Shown one piece after another: positions 16,050-25,800 of a stretch of DNA of 36,012 bases. The position numbers and the translations under genes are program-made. Source of the stretch: Oscillospiraceae bacterium (lineage in GTDB: Bacteria; Bacillota; Clostridia; Oscillospirales; Ruminococcaceae). Within the stretch, counting starts at the first letter, position 1; every line of letters begins with the position of its first letter. The stretch lies in the NCBI GenBank assembly GCA_017435745.1, contig JAFSEN010000089.1, positions 1 to 36,012 on the forward strand. The letters are read 5' to 3'. The notes beneath the pieces were generated by a model, which was not told where the DNA came from, did no database searches, and saw only the letters and a program-made list of their open reading frames with translations.

Positions 16050-16685
16050 TTGGATAACACAAAAACCGGCAATATGATAAAGGAACTCCGCAGCGGAAAA
16101 GGCCTTACTCAAAAAGAACTTGCGGAAAAACTTTCTGTTTCCACCGCCGCAATTTCAAAATGGGAAAACGGAAAGGGTTTTCCGGATATTTCGATACTTG
16201 AACCCCTTTCTGCAGAACTTGGAATTTCAATCACCGAACTTATAAAAGGCGAAAAAACTTCCGCAGCGGAAGAAAACGATTCTATTGCGAAAGACATAAT
16301 AGAAATTTCAAAAAAAGAAATGAAATTTGAAAAAGCAAGACAAATTTTCATAACGGCCGCATTCCTTGCAACAATTTTGATTGTCAACATATTCGTAATT
16401 TTTGATGCTTTTTCGGGTTACCTGCTAAACGCGGAATTTTCCTTTCCGATGCCGAGTTTAATCGGACTTTTTATGTTCCTTTTCGGTGGAAATGCAATTG
16501 CTTTCGCTCTTTTCAACTTGCTTTTCGGAAACAGATTTTCAATCCAAAAAGCCATGCAGATTTCCCTTTTCAGCGAAGCCTGCTGTGCCGCTTCGATATG
16601 GCTTGGTTCAGTATATACAGATTACAAAGTTTCGATAAACGATATTTCTGCAGTTTTGGATACCGCAAACGCTATTGAACTTTAA
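16050..16685 (+). CDS. XRE-family HTH regulator with membrane helices, apparently truncated
   Basis: A 211-residue protein with a Cro/C1-type helix-turn-helix at about residues 7-65 (GLTQKELAEKLSVSTAAISKWENGKG), then three hydrophobic segments at about 99-120, 136-160 and 168-188. This is the membrane-tethered XRE type common in Clostridia; its ligand and targets are unknown. TTG 16050 is chosen because AAAGGAGG precedes it by 8 bases and the upstream ATG precedes the predicted transcript start. After stop codon TAA 16683-16685 the same frame stays open for 23 more codons, to TGA 16755-16757, and encodes a hydrophobic stretch ending in lysines, as if a fourth helix had been cut off. The divergent radical SAM operon is a possible target. 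Confidence 0.85.
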   Translation: MDNTKTGNMIKELRSGKGLTQKELAEKLSVSTAAISKWENGKGFPDISILEPLSAELGISITELIKGEKTSAAEENDSIAKDIIEISKKEMKFEKARQIFITAAFLATILIVNIFVIFDAFSGYLLNAEFSFPMPSLIGLFMFLFGGNAIAFALFNLLFGNRFSIQKAMQISLFSEACCAASIWLGSVYTDYKVSINDISAVLDTANAIEL

Positions 16686-16754
16686 TCCAGAATACTTTTC
16701 CTCATAACCGTTTTACTTAACGTTTTCGCCTATTGGAAAATTATTAAAACAAAA

Positions 16755-16790
16755 TGAAATAAAGCCGCCCAAATGGGCGGCTTTATTTCA
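16755..16790. terminator. Bidirectional terminator between the XRE and M50 protease genes
   Basis: A perfect 16-bp inverted repeat (16755-16770 with 16775-16790, loop AAAT) with a GC-rich core and A/T-rich outer ends. It serves both converging genes. The stem includes the last codons of the M50 gene, whose stop codon is at 16783-16785, and the stop codon of the extended XRE frame. Confidence 0.88.
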
Positions 16791-17346
16791 TCGTGCAAAG
16801 AACCATATAAATTAACGCGATTAGAATAAAATAATTTCCTGTAAATGCTATGGAAACAGCAAGAAAAACCGAAACCGCAGCGCAAAATAAAAAAGAAATT
16901 ATTTTAAATATCTTTTCCTCTTTCTGAGGTATAAACTCAAAGAGAACCGTTTTTAAAACGGCTCCGCCGTCGGTTGAAGAAAGAGGCATTGCGGTAAAAA
17001 TTCCAATAACAAGATTTATATAGGAAAAAATTTTATTTCCTGCCGCAAAAAACAGCAAACTTAAAATAAAATTTACCGCAAAACCCGAAACGAGCACAAA
17101 ACATTTTTTCTCTGTGCTCAGATTTTCCGGAAGAGAAATATGTATTCCGAAAACATCGGTTTTTATGCTAATCGGATAAACTTTTTGGCTTAACAATGCC
17201 AAAAGATGCCCAAGTTCATGCAAAATTGAAAATAAAACCGCAAAACCCGAAATTCCGGTTTTGTCCAAAAGCAAAACGGCCGTGAGCACCATAAAAAACA
17301 TCGGCGAAACAGAAACTTTTGTTTTGAGCACGGTGATTTCTATCAT
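16783..17346 (-). CDS. SpoIVFB-like M50 intramembrane metalloprotease
   Basis: A 187-residue, almost wholly hydrophobic protein of the site-2 protease family. The zinc motif HELGH is at residues 43-47 and the second-metal aspartate motif is STDGG (D126). In Bacillus, SpoIVFB cuts pro-sigma-K during sporulation, and its HELGH lies at about the same place. The gene overlaps the preceding M23-domain gene by four bases (ATGA), the same order as spoIVFA-spoIVFB. The assignment is by motif, topology and neighbour; the true substrate is unknown. It lacks the C-terminal CBS domain found in some relatives. Three TGAGCAC heptamers lie in it. Confidence 0.83.
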   Translation of the reverse strand: MIEITVLKTKVSVSPMFFMVLTAVLLLDKTGISGFAVLFSILHELGHLLALLSQKVYPISIKTDVFGIHISLPENLSTEKKCFVLVSGFAVNFILSLLFFAAGNKIFSYINLVIGIFTAMPLSSTDGGAVLKTVLFEFIPQKEEKIFKIISFLFCAAVSVFLAVSIAFTGNYFILIALIYMVLCTMK

Positions 17347-18017
17347 ATCTCAAAACATTCCATAGGGTCAATATTTCTTCCCTCAATTATCACCTCAAAA
17401 TGAAGATGACTTCCCGTTGTTCGTCCGGTTTTTCCCGTTTCTCCGATTTTTTCTCCCGCATTGATAAAAGTTTTTTCAAAAACCGATATTTTTGAAAGAT
17501 GGCAATATTTTGTCAAAAAATCTTTGGAATGTTCCAAAATTATATATTTCCCATAAATTTTGTCGAATCCAGTTTCAATAATTCTTCCTGGCCATGCTGC
17601 AAAAACGTTGCTGCCTTCTGCTGCCGCAATGTCAATTCCCGAATGATTGTCAGCCCTTCCGCTGATTGGGTCGGCTCTTTTTCCGAAAGCAGAGGTTATA
17701 TTAACGCTTTCGGAAGGAAATTTTGCGGCGCAGCTTGTTACAACAAATGACAAATTTTTTTCTTCAAGGCTATAATTTATTTTTTCAGCTGCTTCTGCGG
17801 CATAACTGACCGCTTCTTTTAAAAAAACAGAGTAATCCGAAAAAATGTTTATTGTTAAATCAAGTCCTGCCGTTTTACAAAGTTTGTTTAAATTTTCATC
17901 CAAAAGTCCCATTGTTGCGGGAAAATAAAAAGCATACACCGAAAACAATACAATAATAATTATTGTTGCTATAATAGCCAAACGGCTGTTTTTTTCTTTC
18001 TTTTTTGTTGTTTTCAA
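17343..18017 (-). CDS. SpoIVFA-like membrane-anchored M23 peptidase-domain protein
   Basis: A 224-residue protein with a short basic cytoplasmic tail, one membrane helix (about 13-31) and an outside LytM/M23 domain. The zinc ligands look intact: H125 and D129 (NHSGID) and H206 in HLHF, with H173 in YCHLS. Bacillus SpoIVFA, the regulator of SpoIVFB, has a related but usually non-catalytic domain, so activity here is an open question. The frame is open from 18056, but TTG 18017 has GGGAGGG 8 bases upstream. It overlaps the M50 gene by four bases. Confidence 0.82.
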   Translation of the reverse strand: MKTTKKKEKNSRLAIIATIIIIVLFSVYAFYFPATMGLLDENLNKLCKTAGLDLTINIFSDYSVFLKEAVSYAAEAAEKINYSLEEKNLSFVVTSCAAKFPSESVNITSAFGKRADPISGRADNHSGIDIAAAEGSNVFAAWPGRIIETGFDKIYGKYIILEHSKDFLTKYCHLSKISVFEKTFINAGEKIGETGKTGRTTGSHLHFEVIIEGRNIDPMECFEI

Positions 18018-18040
18018 AGTTTCAACCCTCCCTTTTTTAA

Positions 18041-18069
18041 GGAGTATGAAAAACAAATAAAAAAAATAC
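18041..18069 (-). promoter_or_regulatory. Weak sigma-E-like promoter before the SpoIVFA-like gene
   Basis: On the - strand, CATACTCC (18041-18048) resembles the sigma-E -10 element, and GTATTTT (18063-18069), 14 bases upstream, partly fits its -35. No sigma-A promoter is seen. The -35 overlaps the T run of the preceding terminator, so the match may be by chance. Confidence 0.22.
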
Positions 18070-18096
18070 CTACGGCTTTGCCGTAGGTATTTTTTT
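18061..18096. terminator. Terminator of the amidase gene (bidirectional)
   Basis: A perfect 16-bp inverted repeat (18061-18076 with 18080-18095, loop TTT) with a GCCGTAGG core. On the - strand it is followed by a long T-rich run. It begins two bases after the stop codon of the 18098-21235 gene. Confidence 0.93.
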
Positions 18097-18097
18097 A

Positions 18098-21000
18098 TTA
18101 TCCAAGGAAACTTAATCCGCCTTCGGAAGATTCATCCCCGTTTTCTTCACCTTCGGGACCGGAGATTGTTCCTTCTTCCCCGTTTTCGTCTTCCGGTACG
18201 CTTTCGGTATATTCCGGAGGCTCATAGCTGCTTTCTCCGCTTGTGGATTGGGTTCCGTAATTATAACTTCCGTTTTTGCCAACTCCGTAAAGATAGCTGG
18301 AAATGGAATCTGCGATCGCATCTGCAATTTCGCGCTGATAACTGCTCTTTATGAGTTTATAATAATCGGATTCGTTACTTACAAAACCAAGTTCACCGAG
18401 AACGGAAGGATATTCCTGGATTCTGGTAACATAATAGCGTCCTATCATATCTCCTCTGTCTTTTGTTCCAAGCGCAGAAGCAACGTTTGCAGAAAAATAT
18501 GCGGCAAGATTCTGTGAAAATCTTGTGAAATAGAAACATTCTGTGCCGTGTCCGCTGCTGGAAGTTGCGGAGTTGCAATGTACGCTTACAAAAACAAGAG
18601 GATCTCTTCCGGAAGCATAAACTACGCGGTCCTCAAGGCTTGGACGCTGGTTTACGGTGTCCATCATATAAACGGTCGCTCCGCGGCTTTGGAGTTCATC
18701 TCTAAGGTATTTTCCAACCGCAAGGTTTATTTCATACTCACCGTAATCCGAAAGGAATCCGAGAGCACCGACTCCAAGCGCACTGTGACCGACGTCAACA
18801 ACTATCGGAACTCCGGAAAGACTTGAACTTCCGGTCGGATTGTTAAACCGGAAAACAAGATCTCCATCTTCATAATATGCAGTGTATCCAAGGAAGCCGT
18901 ATTTTGTACTGAGCTCAAGAACAAGTTTTGAACTGTTCCATTTTGCAGAGCTGAAAAGCGGAGTACAATTAAGGCTGAGATTTCCCGGAACTTCATCTGT
19001 ATAGAAAAATTCTATTGTAAACTCATTCGGTGAATACTTAGCGACATACGCAACCTGCTGTTTCATTTCAAAAGTTACATAAGTGTATCTCTTGTTTGCA
19101 GAAACTGTCATATTTGTTATCTTATTTCCGCCAAGTTCGCCGGAAGCCGGACTTACGTCTTTTGTATAAACCCTTTGTCCGGATTGGAGGTTATAATAGG
19201 TAAATGTTTTTTCGCCTTCAACATAGGTTATTTCATCACCGACAACATAATCTCTTGTTCCTTTTGCAAGAGGATAGCAATCGTAATCCGAAAGGTCATT
19301 AAGAACATTTGTGGGGAAAGTTTCTGCAGATTTTGCAACAACTTCAACAAGACCTCCGGCTTTTGCTTTTGCAGAAACAGTTACATAAGCGGCTTCTTTT
19401 GTTTCGGTATTGCCTTCCCAGGTACCCTTGACAATAATATTGCCTATTCCCTGTTCTTCAGAGCCTGAAGGAGGCGCAGAAAGCATTCCTGTATATGTAA
19501 CGTATGTAGAATCCTGTTCTTCCTCTGTGGAATCGTCCGCCTCTGTACTTTGTTTAAGCGTTATGGTATTGGAACCGAGAGTTGCCGTTACAACCGAACC
19601 TTCATAAGCAAGAGCGGTTACGGTGATGCTCATTCCGCCGCCTACTGTTACGTTTCCAAGCGGAGTAACTTCTTTAAGAACCATTATATTTCTTGTGATG
19701 TTATATGTAACAGTTTTTTCTTTATGTTCAAATTTAAAAGTATTTAAGCCCGGAGAGAGTTCCATCGTAAGCATAAATGCGCCGTTGGAGTCCCTTTTAA
19801 CTTTGGTTCCGTTCATCGTAAGATCGAAATTAACGTCCGAAGCACCCGCAAAAACCGCAACTGTATCATAAGTTGAATAGGTCAGCTTTCCGGGACGGGT
19901 AAGCTCGAGCTGCGTAAGAAGAAAACTCGGGTCGATATTTTCAGTAAGATACTGAACAAGGGCATCTGTGGATTGTTTTGGGTTTTTCTGAAGCGCAGCA
20001 AGGGAATCAAAAATACTGCCCTTAAATCCGCTTAGTTTTTCCGCTATTATAACCTGGTCGGAAAGTTCCGAAGGATCGTCCCAGCCTTTTTCATCGGTGC
20101 ATGCTTTTGTTGCATACTGGAAAATATAAAGCGGAATTTTTTCGGCAACTACACCATTCCACCAATTCGTATAATCTTCAAATTTTGCAGATTTGTTTCC
20201 GGTAGCATATCCACTCTTAACCGCAACAAAATCCGCAAGGCCTTCTTCAACGAATTTTTTTGTATTGGCAAATCCGTTTACAAAACTTTCGTAACCTGCC
20301 TCGGTTGCGCTTCCTTCTTCAATGGTTGTGCTGTTCGCCCAAACTGCATCAACGGCAAGCCCAACAGCTATTGCGGGATTTTCCTTTTTTACAGCTTTAT
20401 AAGCTGCCGAAACAGCTGCTTCGGTGTTGGAACGAAGATAATTTTCAAAACCCATTCCGCTGCCGTATTTAGTATAATCCGAATATGCTTTTCCGTCGGA
20501 TTCAACGGTGTATGTATTGAGCATAATTCCGTCGATATCATAAGCGCAGACAGCCTTTGCGTTTGCACTTATAACGGAAAGCTGTTTGCTGTCGAGCACA
20601 TACGAAGTTTCAACTTTTCCGTTGGAATTGATTTTGAGCACGTCAAAAACGACATAAACATAAAGATCCATGCTCTTTGCTTTTTCGGAAGCATATTTGA
20701 GCATATCGATGCTCGTTTTTGCCTGTGGCATATCAACAGAGCTGTAAAGTACGGTTTCGCCGAAAGAAGTTTCGAGAAAAACAGTATTTGCAGAAAGTTT
20801 TTTTGCTTCTTCAAGAGCAGTATCGATGGATTTTTGTATATCTTCCGTGGAAGCGCCTTCTTCGGTGTAATAATCAACACCGGCTTTAAGGGTTATTGCC
20901 ATCATTCTTTCGGGCGCATGGTAAACAATCGGACCTTCAACGATATTTTCAATTTCCGGTTCTTCCTGAACATCCGGAGTTTCCGGCTCCGTCGGATTTA

Positions 21001-21235
21001 TAGTAACATCATTGAGGTTAACATCGTTTTGTTCCGGAACGCTTTGTTCTTCTTCGGAAGAAGAGTTTTCTGAACTTCCGGGCCTATAAAAATAATCCAT
21101 GCTTCCCAATATTTTTTCAACCCCGGGAAGTCCGCTTTGAAAAGCCGCAAAAACCGCTATTCCGCTGATAACCGCTATCAAAGATAGGCTAAGAACAAAC
21201 GTCATCAGCTTTTTGTTTAAAAAAAGTTTTTTCAT
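18098..21235 (-). CDS. Exported GHL10-like/N-acetylmuramoyl-L-alanine amidase fusion
   Basis: A 1045-residue protein with an N-terminal membrane segment (about 11-32), an acidic Ser/Glu/Pro linker, a TIM-barrel-like region (about 105-430), beta-rich repeats, and an Amidase_3 domain (about 808-985). The amidase keeps zinc ligands H817 (VDVGHS), a glutamate in GEYE and H886 (SVHCNS), and the catalytic glutamate near 948 (LGELGFVSN); its entry loop is unlike the usual DPGHGG. The barrel resembles the GHL10 domain of the next gene but has DIDGIMLNTYT where that protein has DIDGIHFDDYF, so its acidic residues are lost. It ends in an acidic tail. ATG 21235 has AAAGGA upstream; earlier TTG starts lack one. 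Confidence 0.86.
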   Translation of the reverse strand: MKKLFLNKKLMTFVLSLSLIAVISGIAVFAAFQSGLPGVEKILGSMDYFYRPGSSENSSSEEEQSVPEQNDVNLNDVTINPTEPETPDVQEEPEIENIVEGPIVYHAPERMMAITLKAGVDYYTEEGASTEDIQKSIDTALEEAKKLSANTVFLETSFGETVLYSSVDMPQAKTSIDMLKYASEKAKSMDLYVYVVFDVLKINSNGKVETSYVLDSKQLSVISANAKAVCAYDIDGIMLNTYTVESDGKAYSDYTKYGSGMGFENYLRSNTEAAVSAAYKAVKKENPAIAVGLAVDAVWANSTTIEEGSATEAGYESFVNGFANTKKFVEEGLADFVAVKSGYATGNKSAKFEDYTNWWNGVVAEKIPLYIFQYATKACTDEKGWDDPSELSDQVIIAEKLSGFKGSIFDSLAALQKNPKQSTDALVQYLTENIDPSFLLTQLELTRPGKLTYSTYDTVAVFAGASDVNFDLTMNGTKVKRDSNGAFMLTMELSPGLNTFKFEHKEKTVTYNITRNIMVLKEVTPLGNVTVGGGMSITVTALAYEGSVVTATLGSNTITLKQSTEADDSTEEEQDSTYVTYTGMLSAPPSGSEEQGIGNIIVKGTWEGNTETKEAAYVTVSAKAKAGGLVEVVAKSAETFPTNVLNDLSDYDCYPLAKGTRDYVVGDEITYVEGEKTFTYYNLQSGQRVYTKDVSPASGELGGNKITNMTVSANKRYTYVTFEMKQQVAYVAKYSPNEFTIEFFYTDEVPGNLSLNCTPLFSSAKWNSSKLVLELSTKYGFLGYTAYYEDGDLVFRFNNPTGSSSLSGVPIVVDVGHSALGVGALGFLSDYGEYEINLAVGKYLRDELQSRGATVYMMDTVNQRPSLEDRVVYASGRDPLVFVSVHCNSATSSSGHGTECFYFTRFSQNLAAYFSANVASALGTKDRGDMIGRYYVTRIQEYPSVLGELGFVSNESDYYKLIKSSYQREIADAIADSISSYLYGVGKNGSYNYGTQSTSGESSYEPPEYTESVPEDENGEEGTISGPEGEENGDESSEGGLSFLG

Positions 21236-21272
21236 AAAGTTTTTTCCGTCCTTTAACTGGGTTTCCCTTGGT

Positions 21273-22757
21273 TTAAATAATTTCAATAAGGTTGTTCCGT
21301 TCCGCTTTTACAGCATTTTTAACCGAAGAAGCCGGATTATAAAGCGAATCGTATCTGTAAAAAGCAAAACCGGAATATCTGCTTTCATTTCTTGCGGCAG
21401 TTATCTGCCTTGCAAGAACGTCATTATTATTTATCCATTCTTTTTTGCCGCTGTCACCGGCATAGGTATCTTCCGCGCCGATTTTATACGCCGCAAGCCC
21501 GACGATAAGTTCGATATCATTTCTGGTTATCATATCGTTAAATTCAGAAAGAACATCGAGATAAGGCTTGGTTTTGTTGTTGAAACCGAAATAGATCTGC
21601 GGACAGATATAATCAACATATCCCTTGCTTGTCACCCATGTATAAACGTCGCAATAAAGGGTGTTAAAGTTCTGGTCCATATTTCCCGCAGGACTTACAC
21701 CAAAACGGCAGGAGCTTTTTATTGATTTAATTGAAGAATAAACTTCTTTTATCAATATATTTACGTTTTGCCTTCTCCAGTCAGCAAGGCTTAGTTTTCC
21801 GCCGCCCGACTTATAATCACTATAATATGATTTATCAAAAGATTCGGCGGTAGTCGGATAAAAATAATCGTCAAAATGGATTCCGTCAATGTCGTAATTT
21901 CTTACAATTTCCTCAACGCCGGAAACGATAAGTTCAATAACTTTTTCGTCCGCCGGATTATAATAAATTCCGTTGTCCAAAACAATCACTTTATCTGTAT
22001 CAAGCCATTTATATGCCGGGCTCGATTTTGCGATTTTAGAAGTGTTTGAATTTCCTTTTATTCTGTAAGGATTTATCCAGGCTTCGATTTTAAGGCCGGC
22101 GGAATGAGCTTCCGAAACCATTATTTCAAGAGGATCGAACCCCGGGTCATTTCCTTCCGTTCCGGTGCAATAAACGGACCAGGGAAAAATATCCGAATCA
22201 TACATAGCGTCGCTGTGGGAACGGACATGGACAAAAACCGTGTTAAGCCCGTCTGCGGCAATGTTTGAAAACATTGTTTTTATGCCGGAAGTAAACTGGC
22301 TTTTTGTTTTCCCTTGAAGAATCGACTGGTATTCAAGATATGAAATCCAAACTGCCCTTGTTTCGCCGGAAGAATCATAGGTGTTTTCCGGAGTTTTTTC
22401 CGGTTCGGAAGATATGCTTTCCGAAGATTCCGGAAGCGATGAACTTTCAGAGGAAGAAGAAACTTCCGGCAACGAAGAAGAAACGGAACTTATTTCTGTT
22501 TTTTCGGAAGAAGATGAAGAACTGCTCTCCGGTTTGTTTTCGGAAGAACTTTCCGAAGAAGTTTCGCTTTGCGAAGATTCCGACGCAGATGAGCTTTCGC
22601 TGCTCTGTTCGATTGCAGAACTTTCAGAGCTGCTTTCGGAAGAAAGATTTCCGAGAATTGTTTCATTTTCGATGATTTCCGGTTCCCGATTCACGGAACA
22701 TCCGGCCGAAACAATAATCATAATAGCCGCAAGCAAAAGGCTTATTGTTTTTTTCAT
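21273..22757 (-). CDS. GHL10-family glycoside hydrolase-like lipoprotein
   Basis: A 494-residue lipoprotein. The signal peptide ends in a lipobox VSAGC with C20 as lipid site. Residues 21-130 are a low-complexity Ser/Glu linker, and the rest is a GHL10 (PF02638-type) barrel with GETRAVWISYLEYQ, NTVFVHVRSHSDAMY, AWINPYR and the acidic motif DIDGIHFDDYF at about 289-299. E. coli DigH (YddW), of this family, acts on peptidoglycan strands stripped of stem peptides, a product of amidases. ATG 22757 is chosen over 22775 because AAAGGAGG lies 6 bases before it. The amidase fusion follows after 37 bases, so the pair probably acts together at the wall. Confidence 0.88.
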   Translation of the reverse strand: MKKTISLLLAAIMIIVSAGCSVNREPEIIENETILGNLSSESSSESSAIEQSSESSSASESSQSETSSESSSENKPESSSSSSSEKTEISSVSSSLPEVSSSSESSSLPESSESISSEPEKTPENTYDSSGETRAVWISYLEYQSILQGKTKSQFTSGIKTMFSNIAADGLNTVFVHVRSHSDAMYDSDIFPWSVYCTGTEGNDPGFDPLEIMVSEAHSAGLKIEAWINPYRIKGNSNTSKIAKSSPAYKWLDTDKVIVLDNGIYYNPADEKVIELIVSGVEEIVRNYDIDGIHFDDYFYPTTAESFDKSYYSDYKSGGGKLSLADWRRQNVNILIKEVYSSIKSIKSSCRFGVSPAGNMDQNFNTLYCDVYTWVTSKGYVDYICPQIYFGFNNKTKPYLDVLSEFNDMITRNDIELIVGLAAYKIGAEDTYAGDSGKKEWINNNDVLARQITAARNESRYSGFAFYRYDSLYNPASSVKNAVKAERNNLIEII

Positions 22758-22784
22758 CTTCTCCCTCCTTTTCATTTTTATAAC

Positions 22785-22813
22785 ATTATAAAAAATAAAA
22801 TTTATAATAACAA
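22785..22813 (-). promoter_or_regulatory. Promoter of the GHL10/amidase operon
   Basis: On the - strand, -35 TTGTTA (22808-22813), a 17-base spacer and a perfect -10 TATAAT (22785-22790), just upstream of the lipoprotein gene and directly after the dnaE stop codon. I see no strong terminator after dnaE; a 5-bp TTCCG/CGGAA hairpin there lacks a U run. Confidence 0.72.
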
Positions 22814-22834
22814 GTTTTTATTCCGAATCGGAAA

Positions 22835-25800
22835 TTATTTCATTACAACATTTTCCTCGCCGAGAATTATTGCAAGGCGTTTCGGAACGTATCCGTTTTC
22901 AATCGTTGCATCGACCCAAAGCTTTGTCGGTGCTTTAACGGTCTTTTTCGTATCGGAAAAATGGATATAAAGCGGAGTAAGACCTTCAAAAACAGCAAGG
23001 AATTCCATTGCTTTTTTGTATTCCGCGGAATCTTCCGAAGGAACACGGATAAAAAGACCGCTTATTGAAGATTTTTTCTGTTCCGGAGCAGGCGCTGAAA
23101 CCTGTTGCTCCTGCGGAGCTTTTTGATACGAAGGTTTGCGCTGATATCCGCCCTGGTTTGCCGCAAAGGGAGTTCTCTGCGCTTCCTCAACGGTAAGGAA
23201 TCTTTCCGCAACAAGCTTTGTTTCCTCGTCTTCACGAACTGAAACCCTTGCTTCAACAACGACCGCTTCGTTAACGTTGATTATTCCTCCGTTTTCCTGA
23301 AGAGTTCTTGGGAAAACAAGCGCTTCAAGGCTTCCGGTGGTATCTTCAAGCGTTACAAACGCCATAACATCGTTGTTCTTTGTTGTTTTCATCTTTTTGC
23401 TGAGGACAATTCCGCAAAGGCGGACGCGTTTTTCCCCCTCATCAACGCCCGTCTGCTTGATTTCAATAACTTTGCTTGCCCCGATTTTTTCGATTATTCC
23501 GTTATATTCGTTCATCGGATGTCCGGAAAGATAGAGGCCGGTTGTTTCCTTTTCCATGTTGAGAAGCTCGCGGAGGGAATATTCCTTAAGGTTCGGAAGG
23601 TTATCCTCTTTTTCCTGTTCCTCCTCAAAACCTCCGAAAAGGCTCATCTGGCCGGAAACATTTGCCTTCTTTTCTGCATCGATTGCGGAAAGGATCGATT
23701 CATAACCGGAAAGCATCTGGCGGCGGTTTACACCAAAACAATCCAGCGCGCCGCATTTTATAAGGCTTTCAAGAGTCCTTTTGTTAAGTTCCCTGCCGTA
23801 CGCGCGTTTGCAGAAGTCTGTAAAGCCTTTATACTTTCCATTCATCTGACGCTCGGTTATTATGTCGCGGATAATTCCTCTTCCGAGGTTTTTTACCGCA
23901 AGAAGTCCGAAACGGACCCCTTCTCCGTCCCAGATAAATCCGCTTTCGGATTTATTCACGTCCGGACCGAGAACTTTGAGCCCCATATCCTGACATTCGC
24001 CGATATATTCTATGACTTTATCGGTGTTATCGAGAACCGAACTGAGCTGAGCCGCCATATATTCGCCCGGAAAATGGCATTTGAGATATGCGGTGCGGTA
24101 TGCAACCGTTGCGTACGCCGCCGCATGGGATTTGTTGAAAGCATAGGATGCAAAAGAACTCATTTCGTCGAAAATCTCGTTCGCAATCTTTTCCGGAACG
24201 CCGTTTCTGACCGCACCGGGAAGTTCAAGATTTCCGTTTTCGTCAAACTTTCCGTGGACGAAATATTCCCTTTCCTGCGCCATAACGTCGAGTTTCTTTT
24301 TGCTCATCGCGCGGCGGACAAGATCCGCGCGGCCATAGGAATAACCCGCAAGTTTGCGGACTATTTCCATAACCTGTTCCTGATATACAATACATCCGTA
24401 AGTAACGTCAAGAATAGGCTTAAGAAGCGGTGTTTTGTATGTAACTTTTTCCGGGTGATGGCTGTTTTCAAGATATTTTGGAATCGAATCCATCGGACCC
24501 GGACGATAAAGAGAAATAACCGCAGTAAGATCTTCGATGGATTTTGGGCCAAGACCCATAAGCACGCTTCGCATACCAGCAGACTCGAACTGGAAAACAC
24601 CCTGGGCTGCGCCTTTGGTGAGCATTGCATAAACTTCCGGGTCGCCGTCCGGAACTTTTGAAATATCAAAATCCGGAATACGTTTTCGGACCGCTTTTTC
24701 ACAATCGCTTATAGCTGTAAGGTTGCGAAGTCCGAGGAAGTCCATTTTAAGAAGTCCAAGTTCCTCAAGGGTCGTCATTGTGAACTGGGTCACAACAGAT
24801 TCATCAGGTTTTGCAACCGGAACAAATTCGGTAACAGGTTCCGGCGCAATTACAACTCCCGCAGCGTGAACGGAAGAATGCCTCGGCATTCCTTCCACTC
24901 TTTTTGCCGTATCGATAAGTTCATAAACTTTAGGATCAGTATCATAAAGCGCCTTTAAATCCGCAGAAATTGTAAGTGCTTTTTCAATAGTCATATGCAA
25001 ATCTGTCGGAACAAGTTTTGCAACCTTATCAACATCCTGATATGCCATTCCGAGAGCACGCCCAACATCACGGATAGCCGCTCTTGCCTTAAGCGTTCCG
25101 AAAGTTATAATCTGTGCAACATGATCTTCGCCGTATTTTCTGTTGACGTATTCAATAACTTCCTGTCTGCGTTCATAACAGAAGTCAATATCAAAGTCCG
25201 GCATCGAAACACGTTCCGGGTTAAGGAAACGCTCGAAAAGAAGGTGGTATTTTATCGGGTCGATGTCGGTGATTCCGATACAGTAAGCGCAGATGCTTCC
25301 TGCGCCGGAACCTCTTCCCGGTCCGACAGGAATGCCGACACTTTTTGCATAGTTGATAAAATCATGAACGATGAGGTAATAGTTAACATATCCCATACGC
25401 TCGATAACCCCGAGCTCATAGTTCAATCTGTCCCAAAGTTCTTTATCCGGATTTTCGCCATAGCGGCGATAAAGTCCTTCCCGGCACATACTTTCGAAAT
25501 ATTCGGTGTTATCCCGCCCGTCAGGAACTTCAAAAGCAGGAAGTTTTGTATGTCCAAATTCAAAATTCATATTGCATCGGTCGGCAATTTTTTGTGTGTT
25601 TTCAATTGCCTCCGGAACAAACGAAAAAATTTCACGCATTTCTTCTTCGGATTTTACGTAAAATTCGTCCGTTTCAAAAGCCATATCGTTATCTTCGTTA
25701 ACGGTATGGTTTGTTCCGATGCAAACAAGAACGTTCTGCATTTTTGCGTCGTCCTTGTTGATATAATGGCAGTCGTTGGTAGCAACAAGAGGAATTCCGG

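Noticed and set aside
22390-22640. Low-complexity Ser/Glu tract of the lipoprotein considered as a contingency repeat
   Set aside because: The codons for serine and glutamate are mixed and no exact short tandem unit is seen, so slippage-driven phase variation is unlikely.
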